Origin: an uncultured Lachnospiraceae bacterium | Lineage (GTDB): Bacteria; Bacillota; Clostridia; Lachnospirales; Lachnospiraceae | Assembly: GCA_910585995.1 (NCBI GenBank) | Contig: CAJUGG010000063.1 | Span: forward strand, 1 to 43,494 | Length of the DNA stretch: 43,494 bases | Reading direction: 5' to 3' | Shown here: one piece after another, positions 33,241 to 42,356 of the stretch | How positions within the stretch are numbered: position 1 is the first letter of the stretch | Layout: each line of letters opens with the position of its first letter | Program-made: the position numbers and the translations under genes | Notes under the pieces: generated by a model | Database searches by the model: none | What the model saw: only the letters and a program-made list of their open reading frames with translations | Told to the model about the DNA's origin: nothing

Positions 33241-33248
33241 CTTTATGG

Positions 33249-33281
33249 ACTGCCGGGAGAATCGTGCCCGGCAGTTTTTTT
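33249..33281 (+). terminator. Terminator of the Hsp70/AAA+ module
   Basis: ACTGCCGGG pairs CCCGGCAGT around an 8-9 nt loop, then seven T. Confidence 0.92.
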
Positions 33282-33306
33282 GCGCATAAACAGGAAAATC
33301 ATCCAC

Positions 33307-33371
33307 TTAGTCCCCGATTTTGGCAGGTTAGTCCAAAAGGGATTGCAGCAGGGGGCAATGTGGTCTATACT
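33307..33371 (+). promoter_or_regulatory. LytTR-type direct repeats and promoter
   Basis: TTAGTCC occurs at 33307 and 33328, exactly 21 bp (two helical turns) apart, the geometry of LytTR-domain binding sites. A promoter TTGCAG (33343), 17 bases, TATACT (33366) follows directly. Suggests autoregulation by the LytTR protein at 33402. Confidence 0.6.
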
Positions 33372-33401
33372 GTCCCAAAAGAGGGGAGGAGGGATGGGCG
33401 G

Positions 33402-33842
33402 TTGCGGATTCGGATAGAGGAAGATGCTTCGGCAGAGGATCTGGAGATCACCATAAGATGCAGGCAGACAAACGATGCAGTGATACGCTTGCTGGAGATG
33501 CTGCGGATGACGGATAAGAAGCTGACGGGGCATAAGAACCAGAGGACGTACCTTCTGGATGTAAACCAGATTTTATATATTGATACGGTGGAGAAAAAGA
33601 CCTTTTTGTATACCGGGCAGGAGGTGTATGAGACGCCGCTAAGACTGTATGAGCTGGAGGAGCGGTTAGAGAGCTGTGATTTTTTCCGGGCGTCGAAGTC
33701 ATTGATTATTAATTTTAACCAGATTGAGTCGCTGAAGCCGGAATTTGGCGGGACGATGCAGGTGACGATGAGCAACGGGGAACGCCTGAACGTGTCCAGA
33801 CAGTATGCAAGAGTGATCAAAGAAAAATTAGGGTGTTTATAA
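33402..33842 (+). CDS. LytTR domain DNA-binding regulator
   Basis: A 146-aa protein with a short N-terminal part (RIRIEEDASAEDLEITIRCR) and a full LytTR DNA-binding domain (about 45-146: YLLDVNQILYIDTVEKKTFL, ETPLRLYELEERL, FFRASKSLIINFNQIESLKP, RLNVSRQYARVIKEKL). The TTG at 33402 is chosen since GAGGAGGG lies before it and family members begin here; the open frame continues upstream through the promoter. It pairs with the DUF3021 protein downstream, the usual partner. Confidence 0.9.
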   Translation: MRIRIEEDASAEDLEITIRCRQTNDAVIRLLEMLRMTDKKLTGHKNQRTYLLDVNQILYIDTVEKKTFLYTGQEVYETPLRLYELEERLESCDFFRASKSLIINFNQIESLKPEFGGTMQVTMSNGERLNVSRQYARVIKEKLGCL

Positions 33843-34279
33843 TGAAGAGAATGATAAAATTATATCGATTTTTCAAGCCAATAGCGGTCTATACTGCCTA
33901 TTTATATACTTTTGTAACGATTTTGTACCTCTGTGTATATGAGTTGTCCGGCCGGCGGTTTTTGTTTACACCGGAGCTTTTATGGGGATTGTTTTTATTT
34001 TCTTTGGGAAGTATAGGATTGCAGAGACTGGTATTTGGACCTAAGAGAGCAGCGCGAATCTGGTATCCGGTCAGACTTTTTTTGTACTTGGGAGCTGCTT
34101 TTTTGTGGGGGATCTTCTGCCTGCGTGTGACGGATGCAGCAGCGCTTTTGGTTCTTTTGCCGGGAGTCTTTGGCTGTCTGTCGCTGGAAGTCTTCAACCG
34201 CTATCGGGCACATATGTACAACACATTACTGCAGCAATATAAAAAGAGGAAACAAGTATGTTCTACAAAATCCGAGTGA
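33842..34279 (+). CDS. DUF3021 family membrane protein
   Basis: A 145-aa protein with four hydrophobic segments and a basic C-terminus (QQYKKRKQV). The size, topology and position right after a LytTR gene mark it as DUF3021, thought to restrain the LytTR regulator at the membrane. The start overlaps the preceding stop (TAATG), so the pair is translationally coupled. Confidence 0.85.
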   Translation: MKRMIKLYRFFKPIAVYTAYLYTFVTILYLCVYELSGRRFLFTPELLWGLFLFSLGSIGLQRLVFGPKRAARIWYPVRLFLYLGAAFLWGIFCLRVTDAAALLVLLPGVFGCLSLEVFNRYRAHMYNTLLQQYKKRKQVCSTKSE

Positions 34280-35970
34280 TCTTTTCCAGAAAACAAAAAT
34301 TAAAATTTATCATACTGGCTGGCATCTTGTTCGTTGGCTCTCTGCTGGAATTTATGGGGGTGTCTTTGATCCTGCCTTTTGTCCAGCTGGTGATGGAGCC
34401 GGAGGGGGAGTATGGAGAAGAGATGATGGTTCTTGAGGAGTTCTTGGGAGTTGGTTCCAGGAGAGAACTGCTGTTTTTGACCGGGGCCTTGCTGATTGTG
34501 GTCTATGTGGTGAAAAATGTGTATCTTCTGTTTATGAAATATGTGCAGTTTCGTTTTATTTTTAACAATCGTCTGGAACTTTCCGGCAGGCTGATGGGCA
34601 GCTATATGAAAAAGCCGTATCCATTTCATCTGCAAAAAAATTCTTCGGAAGTGCTGCGCAGTGTGACAGCGGATGTGAACAACCTGTATGAACTGCTGAT
34701 GGATGGGATTGATCTGTTTTCCAATCTGTTGATGATTGGTATGCTGATTGTCTTTTTGGTCTGTATGGACCCGGTGATTACATTGGTGGTGGTGTTTCTT
34801 TTAGGGATGTGTTCTTTGATCTATTTTCAGTTTATGCGGGGGCGTACGCAGCGTTATGGCAGGCAGAATCAGACCTATAATGGGAAGATGATCCAGGCGG
34901 TCAATCAGGCGATGGGCGGGATCAAGGAGATCAAGGTCTTAGCGCGGGAGGATTATTTTGTACAGGCTTATGTGGAAAATGGCAGGCGGTATGCCTCCAG
35001 CCTGAAGAGAAGCCAAATCTTTCAGCAGGCGCCCAAATATCTGATTGAGACGGTATGTGTCTGTGGCGTATTGGGAACGGTCTTGTGGAAATTATATGCG
35101 GGTGCGCGTATCGAGGAGCTGATCCCGCAGCTCTCGGTCTTTGCCGTGGCAGCGTTTCGTCTGCTGCCGTCCATCAATCAGGTGAATCAGCTCTTAAGCA
35201 GGATGTTGTTCCAGAAAGTCTCGATTGACCGCATCTATGAAGATCTGAAAGAGGCAGAAGGACCTGTGAAAAAAATGACAAACCGGCTTCCCGATGCAGA
35301 TGCGATACGATTTGAGCATGTGTCCTATGGATATCCGGGCAGTGACAGACAGGTGCTTACGGATGTGAACCTGGAGCTTTCGGTAAAAGCGTCCGTTGGA
35401 TTTGTTGGAAGCTCCGGGGCGGGAAAGACGACATTTATGGATCTGCTGTTAGGGCTTTTGCAGCCGGACAGCGGGAAGATCTGTTATGGGGCACATGACA
35501 TCCGGGAATATCCGGCAGACTGGGGTCGTCAGATCGGCTATATCCCACAGCAAATCTACCTGGCAGATGATACCATCAGGAGAAATATAGCCTTTGGTAT
35601 ACCGGATTCACAGATCGATGAAAAGAAAGTGCGAAAGGCATTGCAGGCAGCGCAGCTTCTTACGTTTGTGGAGCAGTTAAAAGACGGCTTAGACACCACG
35701 ATCGGAGAGTCCGGCGTGCGCTTATCCGGCGGTCAGAGACAGAGGATCGGGATTGCCAGAGCATTGTATCAGGAGCCAAAGATCTTAGTCCTGGATGAAG
35801 CCACTTCCGCACTCGATACCGAGACCGAACAGGCCGTGATGGAGGCGGTGGAAGGACTTAGGGGAACCTGTATGCTTTTGATGATCGCCCACAGAATAAG
35901 CACCCTGAAAAACTGTGACCAGATCTACCAGATAAAAGCAGGGAAGATCATGGAGGCGGAAATGGCATAG
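34258..35970 (+). CDS. ABC exporter (membrane and ATPase domains fused)
   Basis: A 570-aa half-transporter. Six membrane segments lie in residues 15 to about 320; the ATPase domain has Walker A VGSSGAGKTT (about 382-391), Q-loop IGYIPQQIYL, signature RLSGGQRQRIG (about 487), Walker B ILVLDEATSALD and an H-loop in LLMIAHRIS. It resembles lipid-linked sugar or lipid flippases (PglK/MsbA type) by general layout. It overlaps the DUF3021 gene by 22 bp, so the LytTR system may control export; the cargo is unknown. Confidence 0.92.
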   Translation: MFYKIRVIFSRKQKLKFIILAGILFVGSLLEFMGVSLILPFVQLVMEPEGEYGEEMMVLEEFLGVGSRRELLFLTGALLIVVYVVKNVYLLFMKYVQFRFIFNNRLELSGRLMGSYMKKPYPFHLQKNSSEVLRSVTADVNNLYELLMDGIDLFSNLLMIGMLIVFLVCMDPVITLVVVFLLGMCSLIYFQFMRGRTQRYGRQNQTYNGKMIQAVNQAMGGIKEIKVLAREDYFVQAYVENGRRYASSLKRSQIFQQAPKYLIETVCVCGVLGTVLWKLYAGARIEELIPQLSVFAVAAFRLLPSINQVNQLLSRMLFQKVSIDRIYEDLKEAEGPVKKMTNRLPDADAIRFEHVSYGYPGSDRQVLTDVNLELSVKASVGFVGSSGAGKTTFMDLLLGLLQPDSGKICYGAHDIREYPADWGRQIGYIPQQIYLADDTIRRNIAFGIPDSQIDEKKVRKALQAAQLLTFVEQLKDGLDTTIGESGVRLSGGQRQRIGIARALYQEPKILVLDEATSALDTETEQAVMEAVEGLRGTCMLLMIAHRISTLKNCDQIYQIKAGKIMEAEMA

Positions 35971-36000
35971 TAAAGAACACATGTTTCGTTTGGAAAGCAG

Positions 36001-36029
36001 TTGACAACACCATCTGCAAGCGCTATAAT
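36001..36029 (+). promoter_or_regulatory. Consensus promoter of the riboswitch transcript
   Basis: TTGACA, 17 bases, TATAAT: perfect sigma-A promoter. Expected start at about 36036. Confidence 0.9.
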
Positions 36030-36047
36030 AGATATCGTGCAGCGAGT

Positions 36048-36222
36048 GCTGTGTCAAGTGCGTATATAAGTACGAAGAGGGAATCAGGTGAGAATCCTGA
36101 ACGATCCGGTCACTGTATTCGGAGAGTCTGTCTTCAAGATCCCATTGCATAACCCAGTGAGACATGTGAGAAGGGGAAGTCAGATGTTTGATCCGTAAGC
36201 CAGGAAACCTGCTTGACATATG
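36048..36222 (+). promoter_or_regulatory. Cobalamin riboswitch
   Basis: Contains GGGAATCAGGTGAGAATCCT, then CGGTCACTGTATTCGG, and the B12 box AGCCAGGAAACCTGC at 36198-36212. Base stem TGTGTCAAG (36050) pairs with CTTGACATA (36212). These are the conserved elements of the adenosylcobalamin-type aptamer in order. Confidence 0.93.
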
Positions 36223-36443
36223 AGATGAGCTTCCGAGCAAGGCTAACATCCAGCAGACAGAATGAAATGGCGCGTTCTGTCTTATGATTTGTCGGCTTGT
36301 GGGTTAAGGCGGCTTTTGGCATCTCTTTTTATGCCAGCGTGAGTGATGAATCTCAAGCAGTGATGCACAAGATAGAGTCAGATGTTCGTGCGTAAGCCTC
36401 CATAAATATTTCGCATGAGAATGGCACATCTGGCAGAACGTAC

Positions 36444-36501
36444 AAAAATTCCCCAAGGGCGCAGGTTCCTGAACATCCTGTTTCCCTTGGGGGATTTTTT
36501 G
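36444..36501. terminator. Bidirectional terminator
   Basis: TTCCCCAAGGG pairs CCCTTGGGGGA, with an inner CAGG/CCTG, A run left and six T right. Ends the riboswitch transcript and the convergent response-regulator gene. Confidence 0.9.
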
Positions 36502-36509
36502 CCTGTCTG

Positions 36510-37205
36510 TCAGGTGGGGTCTTCCTCCGCCATCCGATATCCGACGCCGATCTCGGTAAAGATATAGATGGGTTCAGCCGGATTGGGTTCTAATTTGCGG
36601 CGGATATTGGCCATATTGACCCGAAGAATCGTATTGTCATTTTCGGAATAAGGTCCCCAGATATGTTCAATCAGTTGATCGTAGAGCAGCACGCGGCCGT
36701 TGTTTTTTGCCAGTAAAGAGACGATCTTAAATTCGTTCTGTGTTAGATGGATCTCCTGTCCGTCACGGGCAACCAGATGTTTCTCAAAGTCAATGATTAG
36801 TCCGCCAGAGCGATAAGGGCGGTTGGCCAGAGGACCCCGCAGCCGGTTGCTGTGCCGAAGGGCGGTGCGAATCCTGGCTAACAGTTCTGAATTGCCAAAA
36901 GGTTTGGTGATATAGTCGTCTGCCCCTGCATCCAATGCGGACACTTTGTCATCTTCCTGAATACGCGCCGAGATGACGATGATGGGGACACTGCTCCATT
37001 TGCGTATCTGTGTGATGATCTCCATACCGTCCATATCCGGAAGGCCGAGGTCTAAAAGAATAAGGTTTGGACACTGGGACGCAGCCTGGGACAGTCCTTC
37101 CCGCCCGGTGACTGCCGGAATTACCTGATATTGTTGTGTGGTCAGTACAGAAGTGATAAATGTTCGGATATGTTTCTCGTCTTCAATCACCAGTATCTTA
37201 ATCAT
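36510..37205 (-). CDS. OmpR/KdpE-type response regulator
   Basis: A 231-aa regulator. Receiver domain (1 to about 120) with acidic pocket VIEDEKHIR, phospho-acceptor Asp at about 52 in LILLDLGLPDMDG, and Lys in YITKPFG; winged-helix domain (about 130-225) with LTQNEFKIVSLLAKN, VLLYDQLIEHIWG and GVGYRM. The ATG at 37205 starts the receiver fold and overlaps the kinase gene by 8 bp. Most similar in style to KdpE, but no kdpFABC genes are nearby. Confidence 0.93.
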   Translation of the reverse strand: MIKILVIEDEKHIRTFITSVLTTQQYQVIPAVTGREGLSQAASQCPNLILLDLGLPDMDGMEIITQIRKWSSVPIIVISARIQEDDKVSALDAGADDYITKPFGNSELLARIRTALRHSNRLRGPLANRPYRSGGLIIDFEKHLVARDGQEIHLTQNEFKIVSLLAKNNGRVLLYDQLIEHIWGPYSENDNTILRVNMANIRRKLEPNPAEPIYIFTEIGVGYRMAEEDPT

Positions 37206-38340
37206 TTTGTTCAAAATGCATCCCCTCCTTGGGCAGTGAAAAATAAAATTCTGTTCCTTCTGTATGATTGCAAACCGCGATCTCTCCATTGTGTGCCCGG
37301 ATAATCGCTTTGCAGATGGACAGACCGATCCCCATCCCCTTTCTGCTGTCTGTGGCAGAGGAAGGTGCGGATGGAACAGCATCGAATATATATTCTAGTT
37401 TATCCTTGGGGATCCCGTTTCCATAATCCCGCACATGGACATAGATCTGCTGTTCGTCGCTGCTTAGATAACAGTTTGCTGGTTTCTTACTATTGGAATG
37501 AAACCAGGAATTTTCTAAAAGGTTTAGGATTACTTGTTTGATCAGCAGCGGGTCCATGGGTGCCACAAGAAGATCTTCCGGGACCGATACATGAACCTGA
37601 AATTCAGGATAGCGTTTTCGCATGGTATTGACAGCATCAAATAAGACTTCTTCGATCACTTCTGGAGATTTTTTCAGTACGTTGACTCCGTTGCTGGTGA
37701 TGCGGGTGACAGATAAGAGATTTTCCACCATATGCAAAAGCCAGTTGGCATCTTCGTAGATCTGCTGTACTAAATCTGTCTTGTCCTGGGGATCTAACGT
37801 ATCGCCATTTTCCAGATAGGAGGAACTTGCGCCAATCATGCTGGTCAGCGGAGTGCGCAGGTCATGAGAGATGGCTCTTAATAAGTTGGCTCTTAGCTTT
37901 TCTTTTTCCGCTTCCATAATCAGCTTCTCATCCTCCTGAATCTTGCGCGCCTGGTCTTTCATATGAAAGGTGGTGGCGCTGGAGAGGATCGAGATCATAT
38001 ACATCACTAAAAATGTGATCGGATATCCGGTCATGGTAAAATTAAATTCATAGAAAGGATACGTATACAGATAGTTAATACAAAAAACACTGATAATAGC
38101 GGCCAGGATGCCATAGCGGTATTTGTCGGTGTGGTAGGAGATCAGCATAATGGTCAGAATGTAGATCAGTCCGATATTGGCGGCCCCGGAAGGATTGATC
38201 TTGTGATACAGGTACGTAAGAAGGGTCGCTGCAATGGTGGTTCCTATGGTAAATAACAGACTGAAATGGGCGTGAAAGGTATGGGTATGGGAAATGAGAT
38301 TTACAAAGTGTGTAAATAGTTTCCAGATATATTTTCTCAA
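37198..38340 (-). CDS. Sensor histidine kinase, KdpD-like without the KdpD/Usp domains
   Basis: A 380-aa kinase. A DUF4118-type membrane region of four helices (about 25-125), then HisKA with His159 in AISHDLRTPLTSMIG, and HATPase_c with NLLENSWFHSN, DYGNGIPKDKLEYIFD and GMGIGLSICKAII. Full KdpD proteins have an N-terminal cytoplasmic sensor of about 370 residues, missing here. TTG start at 38340 with GGAGGTAA just upstream. It pairs with the response regulator at 36510; a K+ or osmotic signal is inferred from the family only. Confidence 0.92.
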   Translation of the reverse strand: MRKYIWKLFTHFVNLISHTHTFHAHFSLLFTIGTTIAATLLTYLYHKINPSGAANIGLIYILTIMLISYHTDKYRYGILAAIISVFCINYLYTYPFYEFNFTMTGYPITFLVMYMISILSSATTFHMKDQARKIQEDEKLIMEAEKEKLRANLLRAISHDLRTPLTSMIGASSSYLENGDTLDPQDKTDLVQQIYEDANWLLHMVENLLSVTRITSNGVNVLKKSPEVIEEVLFDAVNTMRKRYPEFQVHVSVPEDLLVAPMDPLLIKQVILNLLENSWFHSNSKKPANCYLSSDEQQIYVHVRDYGNGIPKDKLEYIFDAVPSAPSSATDSRKGMGIGLSICKAIIRAHNGEIAVCNHTEGTEFYFSLPKEGMHFEQND

Positions 38341-38356
38341 ATGTTACCTCCAAAGA

Positions 38357-39535
38357 TTATAAAACTAACATTTTTCTGCAGCCTTCCTTCTGATAAGGGA
38401 TCTGATGAAAAAAGGAACGGACAGTATCATAGAGCCGGTCTGCAAAGAGCCATCCGGAAGAGAGGGAAGGAGAAGACGCATCTGTAACCAGAGGGAGGCT
38501 GCTGTGCATAGACAGCTCCTGCAGCAAGACGGCGGCCTCTTGTCGAAATCCCAATACCCGCAAAACGCTGGCAGGCTCATAGGAAAAAATCTCTAAAAGG
38601 ATATGGAGAAGTGCACGACTGACCGCTGTTCTTGTGAGCTGCCTGGTCTTTAAAAGATCTGTAAACTGGGAAAAGGAGGTAAATGCGTCCAGACAGTTGT
38701 GAATCCGGTTGGACAGTGCTTCGGTCACATCAAAATAGCGGTAAAATGCTTCGTCAGGAGTGCGGCGAAGCCGCTCTAACAGCAGCAGAGAGAACAGATC
38801 CTCTGTCAGGGGAGGCTTTCCATGGTATGCCTGGTAGATCTCGCCGGAGGGAAGCTGGGAGAGGATCTCAGGGGTAAAGACACCATGCTGCTCTAACAGC
38901 ATGGAACGGATGCCGCTGGCAGAGGCAGGACCTTCTTTCAGCAGTGTCTGCATATGGTAATGTGCTCCGAAGCGCTGGATGGTATGTGGGCGGATTGTAC
39001 TGTGGGAGCGGGATAATGCTTTTAAGTATTCGATGCCAAGCAGGTTGTTGGGTTCTAAGAGCAGTTCGGCGGGCACAGTTTTGCCACATTGTTCCATAGC
39101 CTTTGTACGGGCTTTGGGATAGGAACAGCCTTCTCTTAGAAGTCTGCGAAGGCAGGTCTTATAAGTCTCGGATTCGTCTGCCAAAAAAGCAGCAGCGCTC
39201 CAAAGTTTTTTAAGGTCGCCACATTCGCTGCCAAAACAGAGGTCTGTGACAATCCCGGTATCGTTTAGAAGAGAGACTGCTCCAAAAGCAAAATATTCAG
39301 CGCTTGCAGTGGAGACAGAAGGCGGAAGTTCTAAGACCAGATCCGCTCCATGCATCAGAGCAGCCTTTGCACGAGTGTATTTATCAAACATAGCGGGAGT
39401 TCCTCGCTGTACATAGTTGCCGCTCATCACGACAATCAGATAATCCGCACCTGTCAGAGCGCGGGTGCGGGCAAGATGTAGCGCATGTCCTTGATGAAAT
39501 GGATTGTATTCTGCGATAACTCCGGCGATGGTCAT
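38357..39535 (-). CDS. tmcAL: tRNA(Met) cytidine acetate ligase
   Basis: A 392-aa nucleotidyltransferase-fold enzyme of the YlbM/TmcAL family, which makes N4-acetylcytidine at the wobble position of elongator tRNA-Met from acetate and ATP. IAEYNPFHQGHALHL carries the HxGH ATP motif at residues 14-17; VMSGNYVQRGTPAMFDKYTR and GADLVLELPP follow. ATG at 39535 was chosen since AGGAG lies upstream; longer frames lack a ribosome site. Confidence 0.93.
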   Translation of the reverse strand: MTIAGVIAEYNPFHQGHALHLARTRALTGADYLIVVMSGNYVQRGTPAMFDKYTRAKAALMHGADLVLELPPSVSTASAEYFAFGAVSLLNDTGIVTDLCFGSECGDLKKLWSAAAFLADESETYKTCLRRLLREGCSYPKARTKAMEQCGKTVPAELLLEPNNLLGIEYLKALSRSHSTIRPHTIQRFGAHYHMQTLLKEGPASASGIRSMLLEQHGVFTPEILSQLPSGEIYQAYHGKPPLTEDLFSLLLLERLRRTPDEAFYRYFDVTEALSNRIHNCLDAFTSFSQFTDLLKTRQLTRTAVSRALLHILLEIFSYEPASVLRVLGFRQEAAVLLQELSMHSSLPLVTDASSPSLSSGWLFADRLYDTVRSFFHQIPYQKEGCRKMLVL

Positions 39536-39652
39536 GATAATCTCCTTTGTAGACAAGTATACCATAAATATGATATACTTTCACGATAGAAATGTAAAGG
39601 GTGCGGCAAGGATTGGCAAGGCCCCTTGGCATATGTTAGAACAAGGAGTACT

Positions 39653-41662
39653 ATGAGTAAAGATTTGTACATCGCGGAAAAGCCCAGTGTTGCACAGGAG
39701 TTTGCAAAGGCTTTAAAACTGAATATGAAAAAACAGGATGGTTATCTGGAGTCGGAGCAGGCGATTGTCACCTGGTGTGTGGGACATCTAGTGACCATGA
39801 GTTATCCGGAGGCCTATGATGAGCGGTATAAGAGATGGTCCTTAGAGACCTTGCCTTTTCTCCCTAAGGAGTGGAAATATGAGGTGATCGACGGTGTCAA
39901 AAAGCAATATGGCATCGTCAGCAAGCTCTTGAATCGAAAGGATGTGACCTGTATCTATGTGTGCACAGACTCCGGACGGGAGGGGGAGTATATCTACCGG
40001 CTGGTGGAGCAGATGGCAGGCGTGAAGGGAAAGAAGAGGCTTCGGGTCTGGATTGATTCTCAGACAGAAGAGGAGATTCTGCGGGGGATTCAGGAGGCAA
40101 AAGATCTCTCAGAATACGATCATCTGTCAGATTCGGCGTATCTTAGGGCCAAGGAAGACTATCTGATGGGGATTAATTTCTCCAGACTTTTGACGCTGCA
40201 GTATGGACGGGCTGTGTCCAGTTTTCAAAATACCAATCATACGGTGATCTCTGTGGGACGGGTGATGACATGCGTGCTGGGGATGGTGGTGCGCAGAGAG
40301 CGGGAGATCCGGTGTTTCGTCAAGACACCTTTTTACCGGGTGCTTCTGACACAGGAACTTTTTGGAAAACCATTTGACGGAGAGTGGAGAGCTGTCGAGG
40401 GAAGTGCGTATTTTCAGTCGCCGCTTCTCTATAAGGAAAATGGTTTTAAGAAAGAAGAGGATGCGAAGGCTCTGATACAAAAGTTAAAGGCGATTACACC
40501 GCAGGAGGCATTGGTGGTGTCTGTGGAGCGCAAAAAAGAGACTCGTTATGCGCCGCTTCTTTTCAATCTGGCAGAGTTGCAGAACGAATGTTCAAAACGA
40601 TTTAAGATCAGCCCGGACGAGACTTTGAAGGTGACGCAGGAGTTGTATGAGAAGAAGCTGGTGACTTATCCAAGGACCGATGCCAGGGTATTGTCCACCG
40701 CAGTAGCCAAGGAGATCCACAAAAACCTGGGAGGACTTCGTCAGTATCCGGTCGCGGCTCCCTTTGCTCAGGAGATCCTGACAAAAGGCAGCCAAAAGGG
40801 GATCGAGAAGACCCGCTATACCAACGACAAGCAGATCACAGACCACTATGCGATCATCCCCACCGGGCAGGGACTAGGAGTGCTAAAAGGACTCTCACCG
40901 GTGGCTCAGAAAGTCTATGAGCTGATCGTACGGCGCTTCTTAAGTATCTTTTATCCGCCGGCAGTCTATCAGAAAACGGCGGTTGTGACGCAGATGGAGA
41001 AAGAGCGCTTCTTTGCCAGTTTCCGCACACTGTTAGAGGAGGGATATCTGAAAGTGACCCCTAATGTGTCGGACAACAAAAAAGAAAAGGAAGAAGAGCA
41101 GGATGTGGGCGCAGACTTGTCCGAGGAGCTGAAAAAGCTGAAAAAAGGGATGAAGCTTCCGGTCAAAGACATTAAGATCAAAGAAGGAGAGACCTCCCCG
41201 CCGAAGCGCTATAACTCTGGTTCTATGATACTGGCTATGGAAAATGCAGGACAGTTGATCGAGGATGAAGAACTGCGGGCGCAGATCAAAGGCAGCGGTA
41301 TTGGCACAAGTGCTACCAGGGCAGAGATCTTAAAAAAGCTGGTGAATATCAAATACATAGAGTTAAATAAAAAAACACAAGTTATTACACCGACGCTTTT
41401 AGGGGAAAATATCTTTGATGTGGTCCAGGTATCGATCCGATCCCTTTTAAACCCGGAACTGACTGCCAGTTGGGAGAAAGGTCTGACCTATGTGGCCAAT
41501 GGAGAGATCACATCCGAAGAATATATGGGAAAACTCGAACACTTTGTGAGAAGCCGCACCGAACAAGTATTGAAAAGCCGGCAACATTATGCCATGAGAC
41601 CATACTTTGATGCGGTGGCAGCATATTATAAGAAAACACCAAAAACACAAAAAAAACAATAA
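39653..41662 (+). CDS. topB: DNA topoisomerase III
   Basis: A 669-aa type IA topoisomerase. Toprim domain at the N-terminus (LYIAEKPSVAQEFAKAL; TDSGREGEYIYR), active-site Tyr339 in KLVTYPRTDARVLS, LFNLAELQNECSKRFKISPD, and the C-terminal core GSGIGTSATRAEILKKL. There are no zinc fingers, as usual for TopB. AAGGAG precedes the ATG. It decatenates DNA; conjugative elements also carry TopB, but none is seen here. Confidence 0.93.
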   Translation: MSKDLYIAEKPSVAQEFAKALKLNMKKQDGYLESEQAIVTWCVGHLVTMSYPEAYDERYKRWSLETLPFLPKEWKYEVIDGVKKQYGIVSKLLNRKDVTCIYVCTDSGREGEYIYRLVEQMAGVKGKKRLRVWIDSQTEEEILRGIQEAKDLSEYDHLSDSAYLRAKEDYLMGINFSRLLTLQYGRAVSSFQNTNHTVISVGRVMTCVLGMVVRREREIRCFVKTPFYRVLLTQELFGKPFDGEWRAVEGSAYFQSPLLYKENGFKKEEDAKALIQKLKAITPQEALVVSVERKKETRYAPLLFNLAELQNECSKRFKISPDETLKVTQELYEKKLVTYPRTDARVLSTAVAKEIHKNLGGLRQYPVAAPFAQEILTKGSQKGIEKTRYTNDKQITDHYAIIPTGQGLGVLKGLSPVAQKVYELIVRRFLSIFYPPAVYQKTAVVTQMEKERFFASFRTLLEEGYLKVTPNVSDNKKEKEEEQDVGADLSEELKKLKKGMKLPVKDIKIKEGETSPPKRYNSGSMILAMENAGQLIEDEELRAQIKGSGIGTSATRAEILKKLVNIKYIELNKKTQVITPTLLGENIFDVVQVSIRSLLNPELTASWEKGLTYVANGEITSEEYMGKLEHFVRSRTEQVLKSRQHYAMRPYFDAVAAYYKKTPKTQKKQ

Positions 41663-41684
41663 TTTTAATAAGGAGATCAAGTTT

Positions 41685-42356
41685 GTGAGTGAGATTAAGA
41701 TTCAGGATTTATATGATTTACAAGAGACGATAGCAGCAAAGTTGTTTGAGGGGCTTACTTATCCTTGGGAGGCGCTTCCTAAGATTGGAGCGTTTATCCT
41801 GGAGCTTGGGGCAAGCCTTAGCGAAGACGAATATGATAAAGTGGGAGAGGATGTATGGATTGCCAAGTCTGCCAAGGTATTTGACAGCGCCTATATCCAC
41901 GGCCCTGCCATCATCGGCAAAGAGGCAGAGGTGCGCCACTGTGCGTTTATCCGCGGCAATGCGATCGTAGGCGAGGGGGCTGTGGTCGGCAATTCGACGG
42001 AGCTGAAAAATGTAGTATTATTTAACAAAGTACAGGTGCCGCACTATAATTATGTGGGCGATTCCATCTTAGGCTACAAGGCCCATATGGGAGCCGGCTC
42101 CATCACCTCCAACGTAAAATCCGACAAAAAACTGGTAAAGGTACACACCCCGGAGGGCGATATCAAGACCGGCATCAAAAAATTCGGCGCAATGGTGGGA
42201 GACAACGTGGAAGTCGGCTGCGGCTCCATCCTAAATCCCGGAACGGTTGTCGGCAGGGCCTCCAACATCTATCCGCTCTCTTCTGTCAGAGGAGTAGTGC
42301 CGGCGCATGCAATCTACAAAAAACAAGGTGAAATCGCTCAGAAATATGATGACTAA
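41685..42356 (+). CDS. Left-handed beta-helix acyltransferase/GlmU-C-like protein
   Basis: A 223-aa protein made of hexapeptide repeats from about residue 60: AKVFDSAYIHGPAIIGKEAE, FIRGNAIVGEGAVVGNSTEL, GDNVEVGCGSILNPGTVVGR. It resembles the acetyltransferase half of GlmU without the nucleotidyl domain; the substrate is unknown. GTG at 41685 with AAGGAG nine bases upstream. It overlaps the TraX-like gene by 11 bp. Confidence 0.88.
   Translation: MSEIKIQDLYDLQETIAAKLFEGLTYPWEALPKIGAFILELGASLSEDEYDKVGEDVWIAKSAKVFDSAYIHGPAIIGKEAEVRHCAFIRGNAIVGEGAVVGNSTELKNVVLFNKVQVPHYNYVGDSILGYKAHMGAGSITSNVKSDKKLVKVHTPEGDIKTGIKKFGAMVGDNVEVGCGSILNPGTVVGRASNIYPLSSVRGVVPAHAIYKKQGEIAQKYDD

Larger units (their letters stand above)
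36036..36501 (+). ncRNA. Candidate B12-controlled non-coding RNA
   Basis: From the promoter through the riboswitch to the terminator at 36501 there is no convincing gene. The 220 nt after the aptamer (36223-36443) hold hairpins AGACAGAA/TTCTGTCT and TGGCAT/ATGCCA and only short ORFs without ribosome sites (for example ATG at 36262, 26 codons). B12 riboswitches normally lead transport or synthesis genes; exceptions control regulatory RNAs (EutX/Rli55, AspocR). A remnant of a lost gene is the alternative. Confidence 0.5.

Noticed and set aside
36262..36342. 26-codon ORF after the cobalamin riboswitch
   Set aside because: No ribosome site, basic random-looking composition and no family; the hairpins cut across it.
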